NCBI RefSeq assembly: GCF_000745855.1
Contig: NZ_JQKD01000007.1
Span: 62,001-126,000 of the forward strand
DNA from: Xenophilus azovorans DSM 13620
GTDB lineage: Bacteria > Pseudomonadota > Gammaproteobacteria > Burkholderiales > Burkholderiaceae_C
Direction of reading: 5' to 3'
Length of the DNA stretch: 64,000 nucleotides
Shown here: in pieces, positions 29,651 to 40,455 of the stretch
Layout of the letters: each line of letters starts with the position of its first letter
Numbering within the stretch: the stretch's first letter is position 1
Notes under the pieces: model-generated
Seen by the model: only the letters and a program-made list of their open reading frames with translations
The model's database searches: none
Told to the model about the DNA's origin: nothing
Program-made: the position numbers and the translations under genes

Positions 29651-30328
29651 TCAGACCAGGCCGGCTTCGGCCATCGAGAGGGCCTGCCCGGGCGCGACGA
29701 TCACGTGGTCCAGCACGCGCACGTCCACCAGCGCCAGCGCGGCCTTGAGCGTCTGCGTCAGCGTCTCGTCGGCGCGCGAGGGCTGCACGCTGCCGCTCGG
29801 GTGGTTGTGCGCCAGCACGACGGCGGCGGCGTGGTGGTGCAGGGCGCGCTTGACCACCTCGCGCGGGTACACGCTGGTCTGCGCCAGCGTGCCGCGGAAC
29901 AGCTCCTCCAGCGCGATGAGCCGGTGCCGGCTGTCCAGGAAGAGGGCGGCGAACACCTCGTGCCCGTGCCCCGCCAGGTGCAGTTGCAGGTAGCGCTTGA
30001 CGGCGTCGGGCGCCTCGAACACCGTGCGCTCGCCCAGTTGCTGGGCCATCGCGCGGCGCGCTAGCTCCAGCACGGCGATCAGCTCGGCGCGCTTGGCGGT
30101 GCCGCCCAGGCCCTTGATGCGCCGCAGGTCCTCGGCGCCGGCCTGCAGCAGCCCGGCGAGGCCGCCGAAATCGTCCAGCAGGCGCTGCGCGAGCTGCAGC
30201 ACGTTGCAGCCGGCCACGCCGGTGCGCAGCAGCAGCGCCAGCAGTTCGGCATCGCCCAGGGCGGCGGGGCCGCGCGCCAGCAGCTTCTCGCGCGGGCGGG
30301 CATCGGCCGGCAGGTCGGTCAGGTTCAT
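29651..30328 (-). CDS. radC: RadC family JAB-domain protein
   Basis: A 225-residue protein with an N-terminal helix-hairpin-helix region ([47 protein letters not shown]) and a C-terminal JAMM/MPN metalloprotease-like domain with [14 protein letters not shown]. The annotated DNA repair role of RadC is weakly supported in the literature. ATG 30328 has a GGAGGAG site. Divergent from the slpA/ispH operon. Confidence 0.9.
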   Translation of the reverse strand: MNLTDLPADARPREKLLARGPAALGDAELLALLLRTGVAGCNVLQLAQRLLDDFGGLAGLLQAGAEDLRRIKGLGGTAKRAELIAVLELARRAMAQQLGERTVFEAPDAVKRYLQLHLAGHGHEVFAALFLDSRHRLIALEELFRGTLAQTSVYPREVVKRALHHHAAAVVLAHNHPSGSVQPSRADETLTQTLKAALALVDVRVLDHVIVAPGQALSMAEAGLV

Positions 30329-30401
30329 GGATCTCCTCCCCGGGGGCGCGGGAAGCACCCCTCTTCTAAAATCGCCGGTCCAGTTTATCGGGGCGCTTCC
30401 C

Positions 30402-30860
30402 TTGTCTTCGCACACCACCGACGCGGTGGTGCAGCCCGGTTCCTTCCTCACGCTGCACTACCGCCTGGCCGGCCCGGCCGGCGACATCATCAACACCTTC
30501 AGCGACAAGCCGGCCACGCTGTCGCTGGGCACGGGCGAGCTTTCGCCCGCGGTGGAGCAGCGCCTGCTGGGCCTGGCCGAGGGCGCGCACCGGACCTTCG
30601 AGCTGCCGCCCGGCGAGGCTTTCGGCGAGCGCAACCCCGAGATGCAGCAGTGGGTGGCGCGCTCGCTGCTCGCGCAGATGGGCGACCCGGACGAGCAGTA
30701 CCACGCCGGCGACGTGGTGCAGTTCCCCACGCCCGACGGGGCCGGCAGCTACGCCGGCGCGGTGATGGAGACCAGCGAGACGGCGGTGCGCTTCGACTTC
30801 AACCACCCGCTGGCTGGGCAACCCGTCACCTTCGAGGTGCAACTGATCGGCGTGCTGTGA
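30402..30860 (+). CDS. slpA: FKBP-type peptidyl-prolyl isomerase (SlpA)
   Basis: A 152-residue FKBP-fold protein of the SlpA/SlyD group: [39 protein letters not shown] and the insert-in-flap region with [11 protein letters not shown]. It is a cytosolic proline isomerase or chaperone. The start must be TTG 30402 (S-S-H-T-T-D), as no ATG is available before the fold begins. It precedes ispH by two bases, the usual slpA-ispH pairing. Confidence 0.87.
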   Translation: MSSHTTDAVVQPGSFLTLHYRLAGPAGDIINTFSDKPATLSLGTGELSPAVEQRLLGLAEGAHRTFELPPGEAFGERNPEMQQWVARSLLAQMGDPDEQYHAGDVVQFPTPDGAGSYAGAVMETSETAVRFDFNHPLAGQPVTFEVQLIGVL

Positions 30861-30862
30861 AC

Positions 30863-31828
30863 ATGGGCGGCGTCAACCAGATCGTCCTGGCCGAGCCGCG
30901 CGGCTTCTGCGCCGGGGTGGACCGCGCCATCGAGATCGTCGAGCGCGCGCTCGCCAAGTTCGGCGCGCCCATCTACGTGCGCCACGAGATCGTGCACAAC
31001 ACCTACGTGGTCAACGAGCTGAAGGCCAAGGGCGCGGTCTTCATCGAGGACCTGGCCGAGGTGCCGCCGGGCGCCACGCTGGTCTTCAGCGCCCACGGCG
31101 TGAGCAAGGCGGTGGAGGCCGAGGCGCAGGCGCGGGGCTTCTCCATCTTCGACGCCACCTGCCCGCTGGTGACCAAGGTGCACGTCGAGGTCGCCAAGCT
31201 GGCGCGCGAGGGCTACGAATTCATCATGATCGGCCACAAGGGCCACCCGGAGGTCGAGGGCACGATGGGCCAGCTCGACCACGGCATCCACCTGGTGGAG
31301 GACGTGGAGGACGTGGCGAAGGTGCAGCCCGCGCAGACCGAGAAGCTGGCGGTGGTGACGCAGACCACGCTCTCCGTGGACGACGCCGCCGAGATCGCCG
31401 CCGCGGTGCGCACGCGCTTTCCCAAGGTGCGCGAGCCCAAGCAGCAGGACATCTGCTACGCCACGCAGAACCGGCAGGACGCCGTCAAGCTGCTGAGCCC
31501 GCAGGTGGACATCGTCATCGTGGTCGGCAGCCCCACCAGCTCGAACAGCAACCGCCTGCGCGAGCTGGCCGAGCGCCTGGGCACGCCGGCGCACATGGTC
31601 GACTCGGCGGCCGAGCTGAAGGCCGAGTGGTTCGAGGGCCGCGCGCGCGTGGGCCTGACGGCCGGCGCCTCCGCGCCCGAAGTGCTGGTCGCCGAGGTGA
31701 TCGAGCGCATCCGCGCGTTGGGCGCGGTGTCGGTGCGCTCCATGCCGGGCATCGAGGAGAAGACCAAGTTCCCGCTGCCCAAGGGCCTGCGGCTCGACGA
31801 CATCCCGCCGCCCCAGCACATCTCATGA
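30863..31828 (+). CDS. ispH: 4-hydroxy-3-methylbut-2-enyl diphosphate reductase
   Basis: A 321-residue iron-sulfur enzyme that makes IPP and DMAPP in the last step of the MEP isoprenoid pathway. The three cluster cysteines are in [18 protein letters not shown] and [11 protein letters not shown]; the catalytic Glu and ligand residues lie in VVTQTTLS and [11 protein letters not shown]. Length and order are normal. It overlaps the next start by four bases. Confidence 0.95.
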   Translation: MGGVNQIVLAEPRGFCAGVDRAIEIVERALAKFGAPIYVRHEIVHNTYVVNELKAKGAVFIEDLAEVPPGATLVFSAHGVSKAVEAEAQARGFSIFDATCPLVTKVHVEVAKLAREGYEFIMIGHKGHPEVEGTMGQLDHGIHLVEDVEDVAKVQPAQTEKLAVVTQTTLSVDDAAEIAAAVRTRFPKVREPKQQDICYATQNRQDAVKLLSPQVDIVIVVGSPTSSNSNRLRELAERLGTPAHMVDSAAELKAEWFEGRARVGLTAGASAPEVLVAEVIERIRALGAVSVRSMPGIEEKTKFPLPKGLRLDDIPPPQHIS

Positions 31829-32796
31829 CGCAGCACATCGACGACGACATCGACTGGCACGCCGAGATCGGCGCCGCCGCCCGCCGGCTGGGCGGGCACG
31901 TGGGCTCCTTCCTGCGCGAGACGCCGCTGTGGCGCCTGCCCGCGGCGGCGCTGGGCGTGGAGGGCGCCGGCGAGGTCTGGCTGAAGCTGGAGCACCTGCA
32001 GACCAGCGGCAGCTTCAAGGCGCGCGGCATGCTCAACCGGCTGCTGGCCGGCGAGATCCCCGAGGCGGGCGTGGTGGTGGCCTCCGGCGGCAATGCCGGC
32101 ATCGCCACCGCGGCGGCGGCGCGGCACCTGGGCGTGCGGTGCGAGGTTTTCCTGCCCGGCGTCTCGTCCGAGGCCAAGCGGCAGCGGCTGCGCGCGCTGG
32201 GCGCGCAGGTCAGCGTGGTGGGCGAGGTGTATGCCGATGCCCTGGCCGCCTGCCTGGCACGCCAGCAGGCCACCGGCGCATTGCTCACGCATGCCTACGA
32301 CCAGGTCGAGGTGGTGGCCGGCGCCGGCACGCTGGGCCTGGAGATCGAGCGCCAGGCAGGCGCCGCGCCCGACGCGGTGCTGGTGAGCGTCGGCGGCGGC
32401 GGCCTGGCCGGCGGGCTGGCGGCAGCCCTGGCCGGCCGCTCGCGCATCGTCGCGCTGGAGCCCGAGGCCGCGCCCACGCTGTTCCGCGCCCGCGAGGCGG
32501 GCCAGCCGGTGGACGTGGAGGTGGGCGGCATCGCCGCCGATTCGCTCGGTGCGCGCCGCATCGGCAGCCTGGCGTGGCGGATCGCGCAGCGCCACGTGCT
32601 GGAGGCGCTGCTGCTGTCCGACGACGCCATCCGCGCCGCCCAGCAGTGGCTGTGGCGCGAGATGAAGCTGGCCGTCGAACCCGCCGCCGCGCTGCCGCTG
32701 GCCGCGCTGCACAGCGGCGCCTGGCGGCCCGCGGCCGGCACCGCCACCTGCCTGGTCATCTGCGGCGCCAACGTCGATCCCGCCACGTTGGGTTGA
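31825..32796 (+). CDS. Threonine/serine dehydratase-like PLP enzyme
   Basis: A 323-residue fold-type II PLP enzyme. [16 protein letters not shown] holds the PLP lysine, [11 protein letters not shown] binds the cofactor phosphate region, and [13 protein letters not shown] is the glycine loop. Shorter than biosynthetic IlvA (no ACT domain), so probably a catabolic threonine or serine dehydratase, or a serine racemase relative. ATG 31825 overlaps the ispH stop. Confidence 0.85.
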   Translation: MTQHIDDDIDWHAEIGAAARRLGGHVGSFLRETPLWRLPAAALGVEGAGEVWLKLEHLQTSGSFKARGMLNRLLAGEIPEAGVVVASGGNAGIATAAAARHLGVRCEVFLPGVSSEAKRQRLRALGAQVSVVGEVYADALAACLARQQATGALLTHAYDQVEVVAGAGTLGLEIERQAGAAPDAVLVSVGGGGLAGGLAAALAGRSRIVALEPEAAPTLFRAREAGQPVDVEVGGIAADSLGARRIGSLAWRIAQRHVLEALLLSDDAIRAAQQWLWREMKLAVEPAAALPLAALHSGAWRPAAGTATCLVICGANVDPATLG

Positions 32797-32819
32797 AGCG
32801 CCGGCATCGGGCCTTTCCC

Positions 32820-34163
<1,344 letters not shown>

Positions 34164-34189
34164 AGCGGAGTCGGGGCGATTCTCTCTGC

Positions 34190-34195
34190 TAGAAT
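34190..34195 (+). promoter_or_regulatory. Candidate -10 element for tRNA-Ser
   Basis: TAGAAT, 28 bases before the mature tRNA 5' end and identical to the hexamer before serS. A convincing -35 is not apparent. Confidence 0.45.
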
Positions 34196-34223
34196 CGCAG
34201 GCTTCGACAAATTTGCAGCTTGT

Positions 34224-34313
<90 letters not shown>

Positions 34314-34358
34314 AAACTAGGTTTTTGATGGTCCTCATAGGTCCTCATCACCGCCCCG

Positions 34359-34393
34359 AAACCCCCGTCAGCTCTTGGCTACGGGGGTTTTTT
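34359..34393 (+). terminator. Rho-independent terminator after tRNA-Ser
   Basis: A perfect 10-bp stem AAACCCCCGT/ACGGGGGTTT with a 12-base loop, running into six Ts. It could end transcripts from serS/tRNA-Ser before the island. Confidence 0.8.
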
Positions 34394-34509
34394 CATTCCC
34401 CAACGTCCGCTTGGGTAGCCATGAATCCGCCGCTTCCGGTTGGTGGTTCTGTTGGTAGTTGACGGCAAGCCTGTTGGTATGGGACTGCCGACTCAAGAAA
34501 GGACGATGC

Positions 34510-34872
34510 ATGAGTCTCACCGACACACAAATTCGCAAGGCCCGCGCCGCCGACAAGCCGGTGAAGCTGTCGGACGGCGGCGGGCAGCAACTGCACCTGA
34601 TGCCCACGGGGGCCAAGCTCTGGCGCTGGGCCTGCCGGCTTGATGGGCGGCAGAAGCTGATGGCGCTGGGCGCCTACCCTGAAACCACGCTCGCTGAAGC
34701 CCGGCAGCAGCATGCCGCTGTGCGCCGCCTGCTGGCGCAGGTGGAGCTGCGGGCAGCCATGTCCCATCGGGAGTGTGCACCACAGGAGATCACGATCCTG
34801 GCAACAAGGAGGATCAAGACGACGCCGGCCGCACTGGCAGCCGAAGCGCGTAGGCGATCTGCTCATCCGTGA
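34510..34872 (+). pseudogene. Truncated tyrosine integrase (P4-type, N-terminal domain only)
   Basis: MSLTDTQIRKARAADKPVKL, then SDGGGQQLHLMPTGAKLWRW and LGAYPETTLAEARQQHAAVR form the arm-type DNA-binding domain (DUF4102) of P4-like integrases, which usually are about 400 residues. Homology is lost after about residue 80, at LLAQVE, where the frame runs into unrelated sequence containing an IS3-type remnant on the other strand. The catalytic R-H-R-Y domain is absent. It begins 197 bases after tRNA-Ser, in the orientation expected for an integrase that used that gene as its attachment site. Confidence 0.82.
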
Positions 34873-34888
34873 ATCTCAGCTTCTTCAT
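34814..34888 (-). pseudogene. IS3-family orfA remnant
   Basis: On the minus strand ATG 34888 opens MKKLRFTDEQIAYALRLPVR, whose first 15 residues resemble the start of IS3-family OrfA transposases (M-K-x-x-R-F-T-E-E-Q-I-A-x-A-L). The frame stops after 24 codons. It overlaps the end of the integrase fragment, so an insertion or deletion involving an IS probably truncated the integrase. Confidence 0.55.
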
Positions 34889-35018
34889 CGATTCTCTTTG
34901 CCCCGTTCTCGGGGCGCTGAGAAGCGGCAGTACCTCCAGTTTCGATCTGCACGGTGCTCACAGGGATGTGAGGTCCCTTCCGCATCTGGAGCTGCAACTG
35001 CAACAAGGCTAGCTTCGC

Positions 35019-35465
35019 TTAGGCATTTCTGTCTTTCGACGCCGACTGGGCGATCGCCTTCGCCATGCGGGCCGCCTCGGCGAGTGCAGCCAAATGGGTC
35101 TCGTGCAGTGACGCCAGTTTGAGCAACTTGCGCCGTCCCTTGGGCAGCAGATGGATCTCGGTCTGACGGCGATCCACGTTGCTCTGGCGGCGCCGAACCA
35201 GCCCCGCTTCTTCGCATCGCGAGATGAGCGCCACGACCCCGTGCACCTGCGCCTGCAACCGCTCCGCGATCTCCGACACCGTCGCCCACTCGCGTCCTGG
35301 AAATGCCTGCGTGTGCAGCAGCAACTGGTACTGCAGCACCGTGATGTCTTCGGCCCGCGCGGCATCCTCGCTGAAGCGCAGGAAATTGCGCAGCTGATGC
35401 CGGAAGTCGGACAACGCCTCCAGCCGCTGCTTGTCGGTCCTCGGCGCGGGATCAGGGTCATTCAT
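35019..35465 (-). CDS. MarR-family regulator
   Basis: A 148-residue winged-helix regulator: helical dimer region FRHQLRNFLRFSEDAARAED, recognition region VSEIAERLQAQVHGVVALIS and wing RQSNVDRRQTEIHLLPKGR. ATG 35465 is preferred over an in-frame TTG two codons earlier. It is divergent from tctBA, with AT-rich paired repeats in between, and likely represses that transporter in response to an aromatic or organic acid. Confidence 0.85.
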   Translation of the reverse strand: MNDPDPAPRTDKQRLEALSDFRHQLRNFLRFSEDAARAEDITVLQYQLLLHTQAFPGREWATVSEIAERLQAQVHGVVALISRCEEAGLVRRRQSNVDRRQTEIHLLPKGRRKLLKLASLHETHLAALAEAARMAKAIAQSASKDRNA

Positions 35466-35545
35466 GAGCAACCTTGCGGAACTTTTCCTCGTACTTTAGC
35501 TCGCGGCGGGGCCGTCCGTCCTCGACCTGCCGATCAGCAGGGTAA

Positions 35546-35587
35546 TTACTCATGATGTGATCTATATTGACTCATAACATGACATAT
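35546..35587. promoter_or_regulatory. Paired operator-like repeats between marR and tctB
   Basis: Two 20-base imperfect direct repeats (14/20 identical, common core ACTCAT-A) at 35546-35565 and 35568-35587, 22 bp apart, in a segment that is strikingly AT-rich for this genome. Position and spacing suit cooperative binding of the MarR protein. Confidence 0.5.
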
Positions 35588-35702
35588 CTGACGGCACCCT
35601 GACGTCTTGCGGCTCGCAGCAGTGAGCCGCCGAGCGCGAACAGCCGGCGCATCGCACCGAGACTTCGTTCGCACGCCTGCCCTCCAACCATTCCTCCGAT
35701 CG

Positions 35703-36188
35703 ATGAAGATTCAAAGCCAGAAGGACTTCTTTTCCGGCCTCATGTTCACCGCCATGGGAACGGCCTTCGCCGCCGGCGCGACCAGCTACCACGTCGGCGA
35801 CGCCGCCCGCATGGGCCCTGGCTACTTCCCGCTGCTGCTGGGCGTCCTGCTGGCCGTGCTGGGCCTGGTGGCGGTCGCCGGCGCCCTCACGGTGAAGACT
35901 GCCGATGGCGAACCCATCGGCCGGGCCGCTTGGCGGCCTTTGCTGCTGATCATCGGCGCCAACGTGGTGTTCGGCATCCTGTTGGGCGGGTTGCCCAGCA
36001 TCGGCGTGCCGGCCATGGGGCTGATCATTGCCATCTACGCGCTGACGCTCATCGCCGCCATGGCCGGCACCAGCTTCGCGCTGCGGCCCACGCTGATCCT
36101 CGCGACCATCCTGGCCGTCGGCAGCTACCTGGTCTTCATCGTCGGCCTGAAGCTGCAATTCCAGGTCTGGCCCACCTTCATCAGCTGA
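35703..36188 (+). CDS. tctB: Tripartite tricarboxylate transporter small membrane subunit TctB
   Basis: A 161-residue protein with four hydrophobic segments. QSQKDFFSGLMFTAMGTAFA and ARMGPGYFPLLLGVLLAVLG (the GPGYFP motif) identify TctB. It assists the 12-helix TctA permease in importing citrate or another carboxylate captured by a TctC receptor. Ten bases upstream of tctA. No TctC gene is adjacent. Confidence 0.88.
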   Translation: MKIQSQKDFFSGLMFTAMGTAFAAGATSYHVGDAARMGPGYFPLLLGVLLAVLGLVAVAGALTVKTADGEPIGRAAWRPLLLIIGANVVFGILLGGLPSIGVPAMGLIIAIYALTLIAAMAGTSFALRPTLILATILAVGSYLVFIVGLKLQFQVWPTFIS

Positions 36189-36198
36189 GACCGGCATC

Positions 36199-37710
36199 AT
36201 GGAATTGTTCGACCACCTCGCCCTCGGCTTCCAGGCCGCCTTCAGCCTGCAGAACCTGGCCTACGCCTTCGTCGGCTGCCTGCTGGGCACGCTGATCGGC
36301 GTGCTGCCCGGCATCGGCCCGGTGCCGACCATCGCCATGCTGCTGCCGGCCACCTACGCGTTGCCGCCGGTGGCCGCGCTGATCATGCTTGCCGGCATCT
36401 ACTACGGCTCGCAATACGGGGGCTCCACCACAGCGATCCTGGTCAACCTGCCCGGTGAATCGTCCTCGGTGGTGACCGCTATCGACGGGCACCAGATGGC
36501 CAAGGCCGGGCGCGGCGGGCCGGCGCTCGCCGCGGCCGGCCTGGGCTCCTTCTTCGCCGGCTGCGTGGGCACCGTCGTGCTGGCCGCCTTCGCGCCGCCG
36601 CTGACCGAGCTGGCCTTCAAGTTCGGCCCCGCCGAATACTTCAGCCTGATGGTGCTGGGCCTGATCGGCGCCGTGGTGCTGGCCTCCGGCTCGTTGCTCA
36701 AGGCCATCAGCATGATCATCCTGGGGCTGCTGCTGGGTCTGGTGGGCACCGACGTGAACTCCGGCGTGGCGCGCTACAGCTTTGACATTCCGGAACTGAC
36801 CGACGGCATCAGCTTCATCGCCATCGCCATGGGCGTGTTCGGCTACGGCGAAATCATCTCCAATCTGGGGCAGCCGGAGGAGGATCGCGCGGCCTACACG
36901 GCCAAGCTGCACGGCGTCTGGCCGACCCGGGACGACTTCAAGCGCATGACGCCGGCCATGCTGCGGGGCACCGCGCTGGGCTGTTCGCTGGGCATCCTGC
37001 CGGGCGGCGGCGCGTTGCTGTCGTCCTTCGCGTCCTACACCATGGAAAAGAAGATGAAGCTCAAGCAGGGCGAGACGCCCTTCGGCCAGGGCAACATCCG
37101 CGGCGTAGCGGGCCCCGAGTCAGCCAACAACGCCGGCGCGCAGACGGCCTTCATTCCGCTGCTGACACTGGGGATCCCCGGCAACCCGGTGATGGCGCTG
37201 ATGGTGGGCGCCATGACCATCCACAACATCCAGCCGGGCCCGCAGGTCATGAGCAGCAACCCCGAACTCTTCTGGGGCCTGATCGCTTCGATGTGGATCG
37301 GCAACCTGATGCTGATCGTGCTGAACCTGCCGCTGATCGGCATGTGGATCAAGTTGCTGTCCATCCCGTACAAGTGGCTGTTTCCCGCCATCGTGCTGTT
37401 CTGCGCCATCGGCGTGTACTCGACCAACAACAATACCTTCGACGTGTGGATGGTGGCCGTGTTCGGCGTGGTCGGCTACGTCTTCATCAAGCTGGGCTGC
37501 GAGCCAGCGCCGCTTCTGCTGGGGCTGATTCTGGGGCCGATGATGGAGGAGAACCTGCGCCGAGCGCTCCTGCTCTCGCGCGGCGACTGGTCCGTGCTGG
37601 TCACGCGGCCGATTTCGGCCGGCCTGCTGGTTGCCGCCGCCATCATGGTGGTTATCGTGCTGCTGCCCGCCGTGAAGTCCAAGCGCGAGGAGGCCTTCGT
37701 GGAGGCATAG
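36199..37710 (+). CDS. tctA: Tripartite tricarboxylate transporter large permease TctA
   Basis: A 503-residue permease with about 12 helices. Family signatures are GTLIGVLPGIGPVPTIAMLLP near residue 35, YYGSQYGGSTTAILVNLPGE, and GVAGPESANNAGAQTAFIPLLTLGIPGN in the middle. It is the channel of a Bug-dependent secondary transporter. The binding protein may be one of the orphan Bug receptors elsewhere in the genome, such as that at 54977-55951. Confidence 0.93.
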   Translation: MELFDHLALGFQAAFSLQNLAYAFVGCLLGTLIGVLPGIGPVPTIAMLLPATYALPPVAALIMLAGIYYGSQYGGSTTAILVNLPGESSSVVTAIDGHQMAKAGRGGPALAAAGLGSFFAGCVGTVVLAAFAPPLTELAFKFGPAEYFSLMVLGLIGAVVLASGSLLKAISMIILGLLLGLVGTDVNSGVARYSFDIPELTDGISFIAIAMGVFGYGEIISNLGQPEEDRAAYTAKLHGVWPTRDDFKRMTPAMLRGTALGCSLGILPGGGALLSSFASYTMEKKMKLKQGETPFGQGNIRGVAGPESANNAGAQTAFIPLLTLGIPGNPVMALMVGAMTIHNIQPGPQVMSSNPELFWGLIASMWIGNLMLIVLNLPLIGMWIKLLSIPYKWLFPAIVLFCAIGVYSTNNNTFDVWMVAVFGVVGYVFIKLGCEPAPLLLGLILGPMMEENLRRALLLSRGDWSVLVTRPISAGLLVAAAIMVVIVLLPAVKSKREEAFVEA

Positions 37711-38536
37711 ATTGATGAAGGGTGGCTCCATTCGTCTGACACGGATCGGGCGAAGACGCGCGGAGTTCTGCTGAATTGACTGCATTGGCACCCGAGGGAT
37801 GAGGCAGACCATCAAGAATGCGGTCACGAGACATATGGCCTTGCGCTGCCAACCAGTGCAGCGCATCGGCCACTTTGTCGCCCAGCGGGACGAAAACGGC
37901 GTTCGACAAAATCGCCGCGTCTTGAGCGAAGCCTGCGACTAGTTGCTCACGAAGTAGGAGGGTGCGAGTCATGCCAGGTGCGCCGTTGTAGTTCTCGCCG
38001 TTCACGAACACCGGGTTGCGCAGCGCCGAAGTGGTTTGCACCAAGTGGGAGGATTGCGCGAAGAGTGCATCGCACCCGGGGATGCCGAGCCAATGATGAA
38101 TGCAGATGGCATCCAACAAGCCCGTGAGATTCGGGCGCATGGGGCCGCTGAATGCGCCGGTCGCCTTGGCGGCGCGGAGAACCTCATCATTGCTGGCGCC
38201 AAGATGGATTCGGCGATGCGCCTCTCGAAGGGAGTCGAACATCTGTGTGCGTCCCGGCGTGATGCCCACGATCACGACCCGCGCCTGTTCGTTGATGAAC
38301 TCGAAAGGGGAATAGCACACGCGCGGGGCACCATCCGCGACACGGGTGAGCTCGTCGAACAGGAAGGGCGCTCCGGCCGGTTCGGCTGACCTGAGAAGAC
38401 TGACGGCTATCGATAGGCGTGCAGAGCGCAGCAGCGGCGGCCGGCGAGTTCGCGGGCGGCGCCAATCCGGCCGGCCCGTCGAGAGGTGCAGGGAGGGCCG
38501 GTGAAACAGGCTACAAGCGCTTCTCCTGCCTCTCAT
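37652..38536 (-). CDS. Uracil-DNA-glycosylase-like protein, altered C-terminus
   Basis: Up to 294 residues. The core from about 38350 to 37800 has the features of a UDG-superfamily fold: VVIVGITPGRTQMFDSL (active-site loop region), IHHWLGIPGCDALFAQ and the C-terminal GLPHPSGAN motif. After that motif the sequence (VNSAELRASSPDPCQ) no longer looks like the family and it overlaps the 3' end of tctA by 59 bases, so the true C-terminus seems lost by a frameshift or recombination. The start is uncertain: ATG 38536 overlaps the histidine kinase gene and its first 40 residues look non-coding. Role in repair is inferred. Confidence 0.62.
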   Translation of the reverse strand: MRGRRSACSLFHRPSLHLSTGRPDWRRPRTRRPPLLRSARLSIAVSLLRSAEPAGAPFLFDELTRVADGAPRVCYSPFEFINEQARVVIVGITPGRTQMFDSLREAHRRIHLGASNDEVLRAAKATGAFSGPMRPNLTGLLDAICIHHWLGIPGCDALFAQSSHLVQTTSALRNPVFVNGENYNGAPGMTRTLLLREQLVAGFAQDAAILSNAVFVPLGDKVADALHWLAAQGHMSRDRILDGLPHPSGANAVNSAELRASSPDPCQTNGATLHQSMPPRRPPRAWTSRRAAAR

Positions 38537-40418
38537 CAGTGCCGCCTGGGAGGTCGGGTAGCCGGGTCGGCAGGCGCAGGGTGACGCGGGTTCCCGCCGT
38601 CAGCGGTTCAACGGTGAGCGAACCACCGAGCTGCGCCGCTCTCCGCCTCATGTTGACAAGGCCTGCGCCCACGCCGACGACGTCATCGCTTTGGGCGAAA
38701 GGCTCGCCATCGTTTTCCACCGTCAGCAGTGCGCCTCCGCCGGCGCCCGCTTCTCCACGTACGGTGATGTGGGTGGCCGGACCGTGCTTACGCGCGTTGG
38801 TGATGGCTTCCTGCAGGATGCGTAGCACGTTCAGCGCCTGCGTGGGCGTCACGTTCGACACGTCCGGCAGCCGGACATGGCTCCAGTCCAGCGCGATGCC
38901 CACGCGCTTGAGCTGGCTGGCGAGTCGGTCGCGGTACGTCGCCAGTGCCAGGCCGAGTTCGCGGTCGCCGACGCTGAGCGAGTGGATGACCACCCGCAGG
39001 TCGTCCAGCGCGTCGCGTGCCGTGCGCTCGATGCCCTCGACGCGCTCGCGTTCGGCCAGCGCGATGATGGAGGCCAGGTGGCCCGACAGGCCGTCGTGCA
39101 GATCGACCGTCAGACGGCGCCGCTCCTCTCCCCGCACCTGCCGGGCGGCCTGTTGCCTTTCTTCGGCGTGGAGTTGCGACAGCTCGGCCTCGCGCTGCTC
39201 CAACTGCTCGCGCAGATGGATGTTGGCGCGGTCGAGACTGCGCAGGCTTTGGCCGAAGCGCCGCATCAGGAGGATGGTCAGACCCAGCAGTTCCAGCGGG
39301 CGGTAGTAGATCAGCACCTGTATCGGGTCGTCGATCACGCCCGCCACCGACAGCAGATCGTGCACCACCGCGCCTACCGACATCAGCAGCGGAATCAGCA
39401 GCAGATAGGCCTCGCTGCGGCGGCGCACCAGCGCAATCCAGCCCGCAGCGGCCAGCGCGCTGAGCATGCCCACGATATTGAGCGGCGCGCTGACCCACAC
39501 CGCCAGCACCTGCGGAGGTGCCATGCCGATGGCCGCCAGCAGCACAGGAATGCCCGGAACCAACATGGGCATGAGCTGCAGCCAGCGTGGGACAGGCGTG
39601 CCGTTGATGATCAACAGCAGCATCAGCGGCATGAAGCTGGCGGCCGTGCCGAGGATGTAGGTCCACGGTAGCGCGGTTGCCAGCGGCGGATGGAAGTCGG
39701 CGAACTGGCCCGAATAGGCCAGCAGTGAAATGGTCAGCAGCGCGGCCAACCAGCCAAAGAACGGCTCCCTGGGGCGGTACAGCCAGATCACCAGCACGGC
39801 GGTGGCGAGCAGCAGCTGGCAGGCCAGCGCCATCAGGCGCAGATGCTCGAAGACGAACACGCGGGAGCGGTAGGGCGTCGCCATCTGCTGGAGCGTGCCC
39901 ACGTGGACTTGCGACAGATAGCCCGGCATCACGCCGCGGGTCTTGAGGCGCAGCAGCAGCACGTTGCGGCCTGCGCGCAACTGGCTTTCGGGCAACTGCG
40001 TCATCATCGTGATGCCGGACGACAGGCCCAACTGCTGCGAGCGCGTTTCGGTGTTGAACAGCTCATGGTCCTGTAGCCAGACGCTCACGTTCTGGCTCAG
40101 CAGGGGGACGTAGAGATAAAGAGGTTCGGTGGCTGGGGCGGCGGGGAGGTCGAACGCGACTTCGTATTCGCCCACTTCGCCCTCGATGGCGACGAAGCCA
40201 TACCAGCGGTGCGGCAGCGCGACCGTCCCGGAAAGGGGCGTGCCCGGCGGGCGGTGCGTGGCCTGGGTGACGGTGAGGCCGCCCTGCGGCTCGGGCAAGG
40301 GCAGCCATAACGGCAGCAGGCCCAGCGCGAGCAGCAGCAGGCTCAGCAGCCACCAGCGCAACCGGTGCAAGGCCACGTCGGCCGGGCCGAGGGCGGTGGT
40401 CAGGGTGGCGGCAGTCAT
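38511..40418 (-). CDS. Sensor histidine kinase (7TMR-DISM, NarL-type)
   Basis: A 635-residue membrane kinase. Residues 45-190 form a periplasmic carbohydrate-binding-like 7TMR-DISM extracellular domain, about seven helices follow (residues 195-390), then a coiled coil (LDRANIHLREQLEQREAELS), the HisKA_3 phosphoacceptor (LTVDLHDGLSGHLASI) and an HATPase (NARKHGPATHI, GVGAGLVNMRRRA). Such sensors often detect sugars or sulfated glycans. The response regulator lies 37 bases upstream. Start ATG 40418 is favoured over a GTG two codons earlier. Confidence 0.9.
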   Translation of the reverse strand: MTAATLTTALGPADVALHRLRWWLLSLLLLALGLLPLWLPLPEPQGGLTVTQATHRPPGTPLSGTVALPHRWYGFVAIEGEVGEYEVAFDLPAAPATEPLYLYVPLLSQNVSVWLQDHELFNTETRSQQLGLSSGITMMTQLPESQLRAGRNVLLLRLKTRGVMPGYLSQVHVGTLQQMATPYRSRVFVFEHLRLMALACQLLLATAVLVIWLYRPREPFFGWLAALLTISLLAYSGQFADFHPPLATALPWTYILGTAASFMPLMLLLIINGTPVPRWLQLMPMLVPGIPVLLAAIGMAPPQVLAVWVSAPLNIVGMLSALAAAGWIALVRRRSEAYLLLIPLLMSVGAVVHDLLSVAGVIDDPIQVLIYYRPLELLGLTILLMRRFGQSLRSLDRANIHLREQLEQREAELSQLHAEERQQAARQVRGEERRRLTVDLHDGLSGHLASIIALAERERVEGIERTARDALDDLRVVIHSLSVGDRELGLALATYRDRLASQLKRVGIALDWSHVRLPDVSNVTPTQALNVLRILQEAITNARKHGPATHITVRGEAGAGGGALLTVENDGEPFAQSDDVVGVGAGLVNMRRRAAQLGGSLTVEPLTAGTRVTLRLPTRLPDLPGGTDERQEKRL

Positions 40419-40455
40419 GGGCACGCGGGGCTGCCGCGATTGTGCACGCCGCCTC

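Noticed and set aside
35573-35602. A full sigma-70 promoter from the TTGACT at 35567
   Set aside because: No -10-like hexamer occurs 16-18 bases downstream on the plus strand, so only the repeats are reported.
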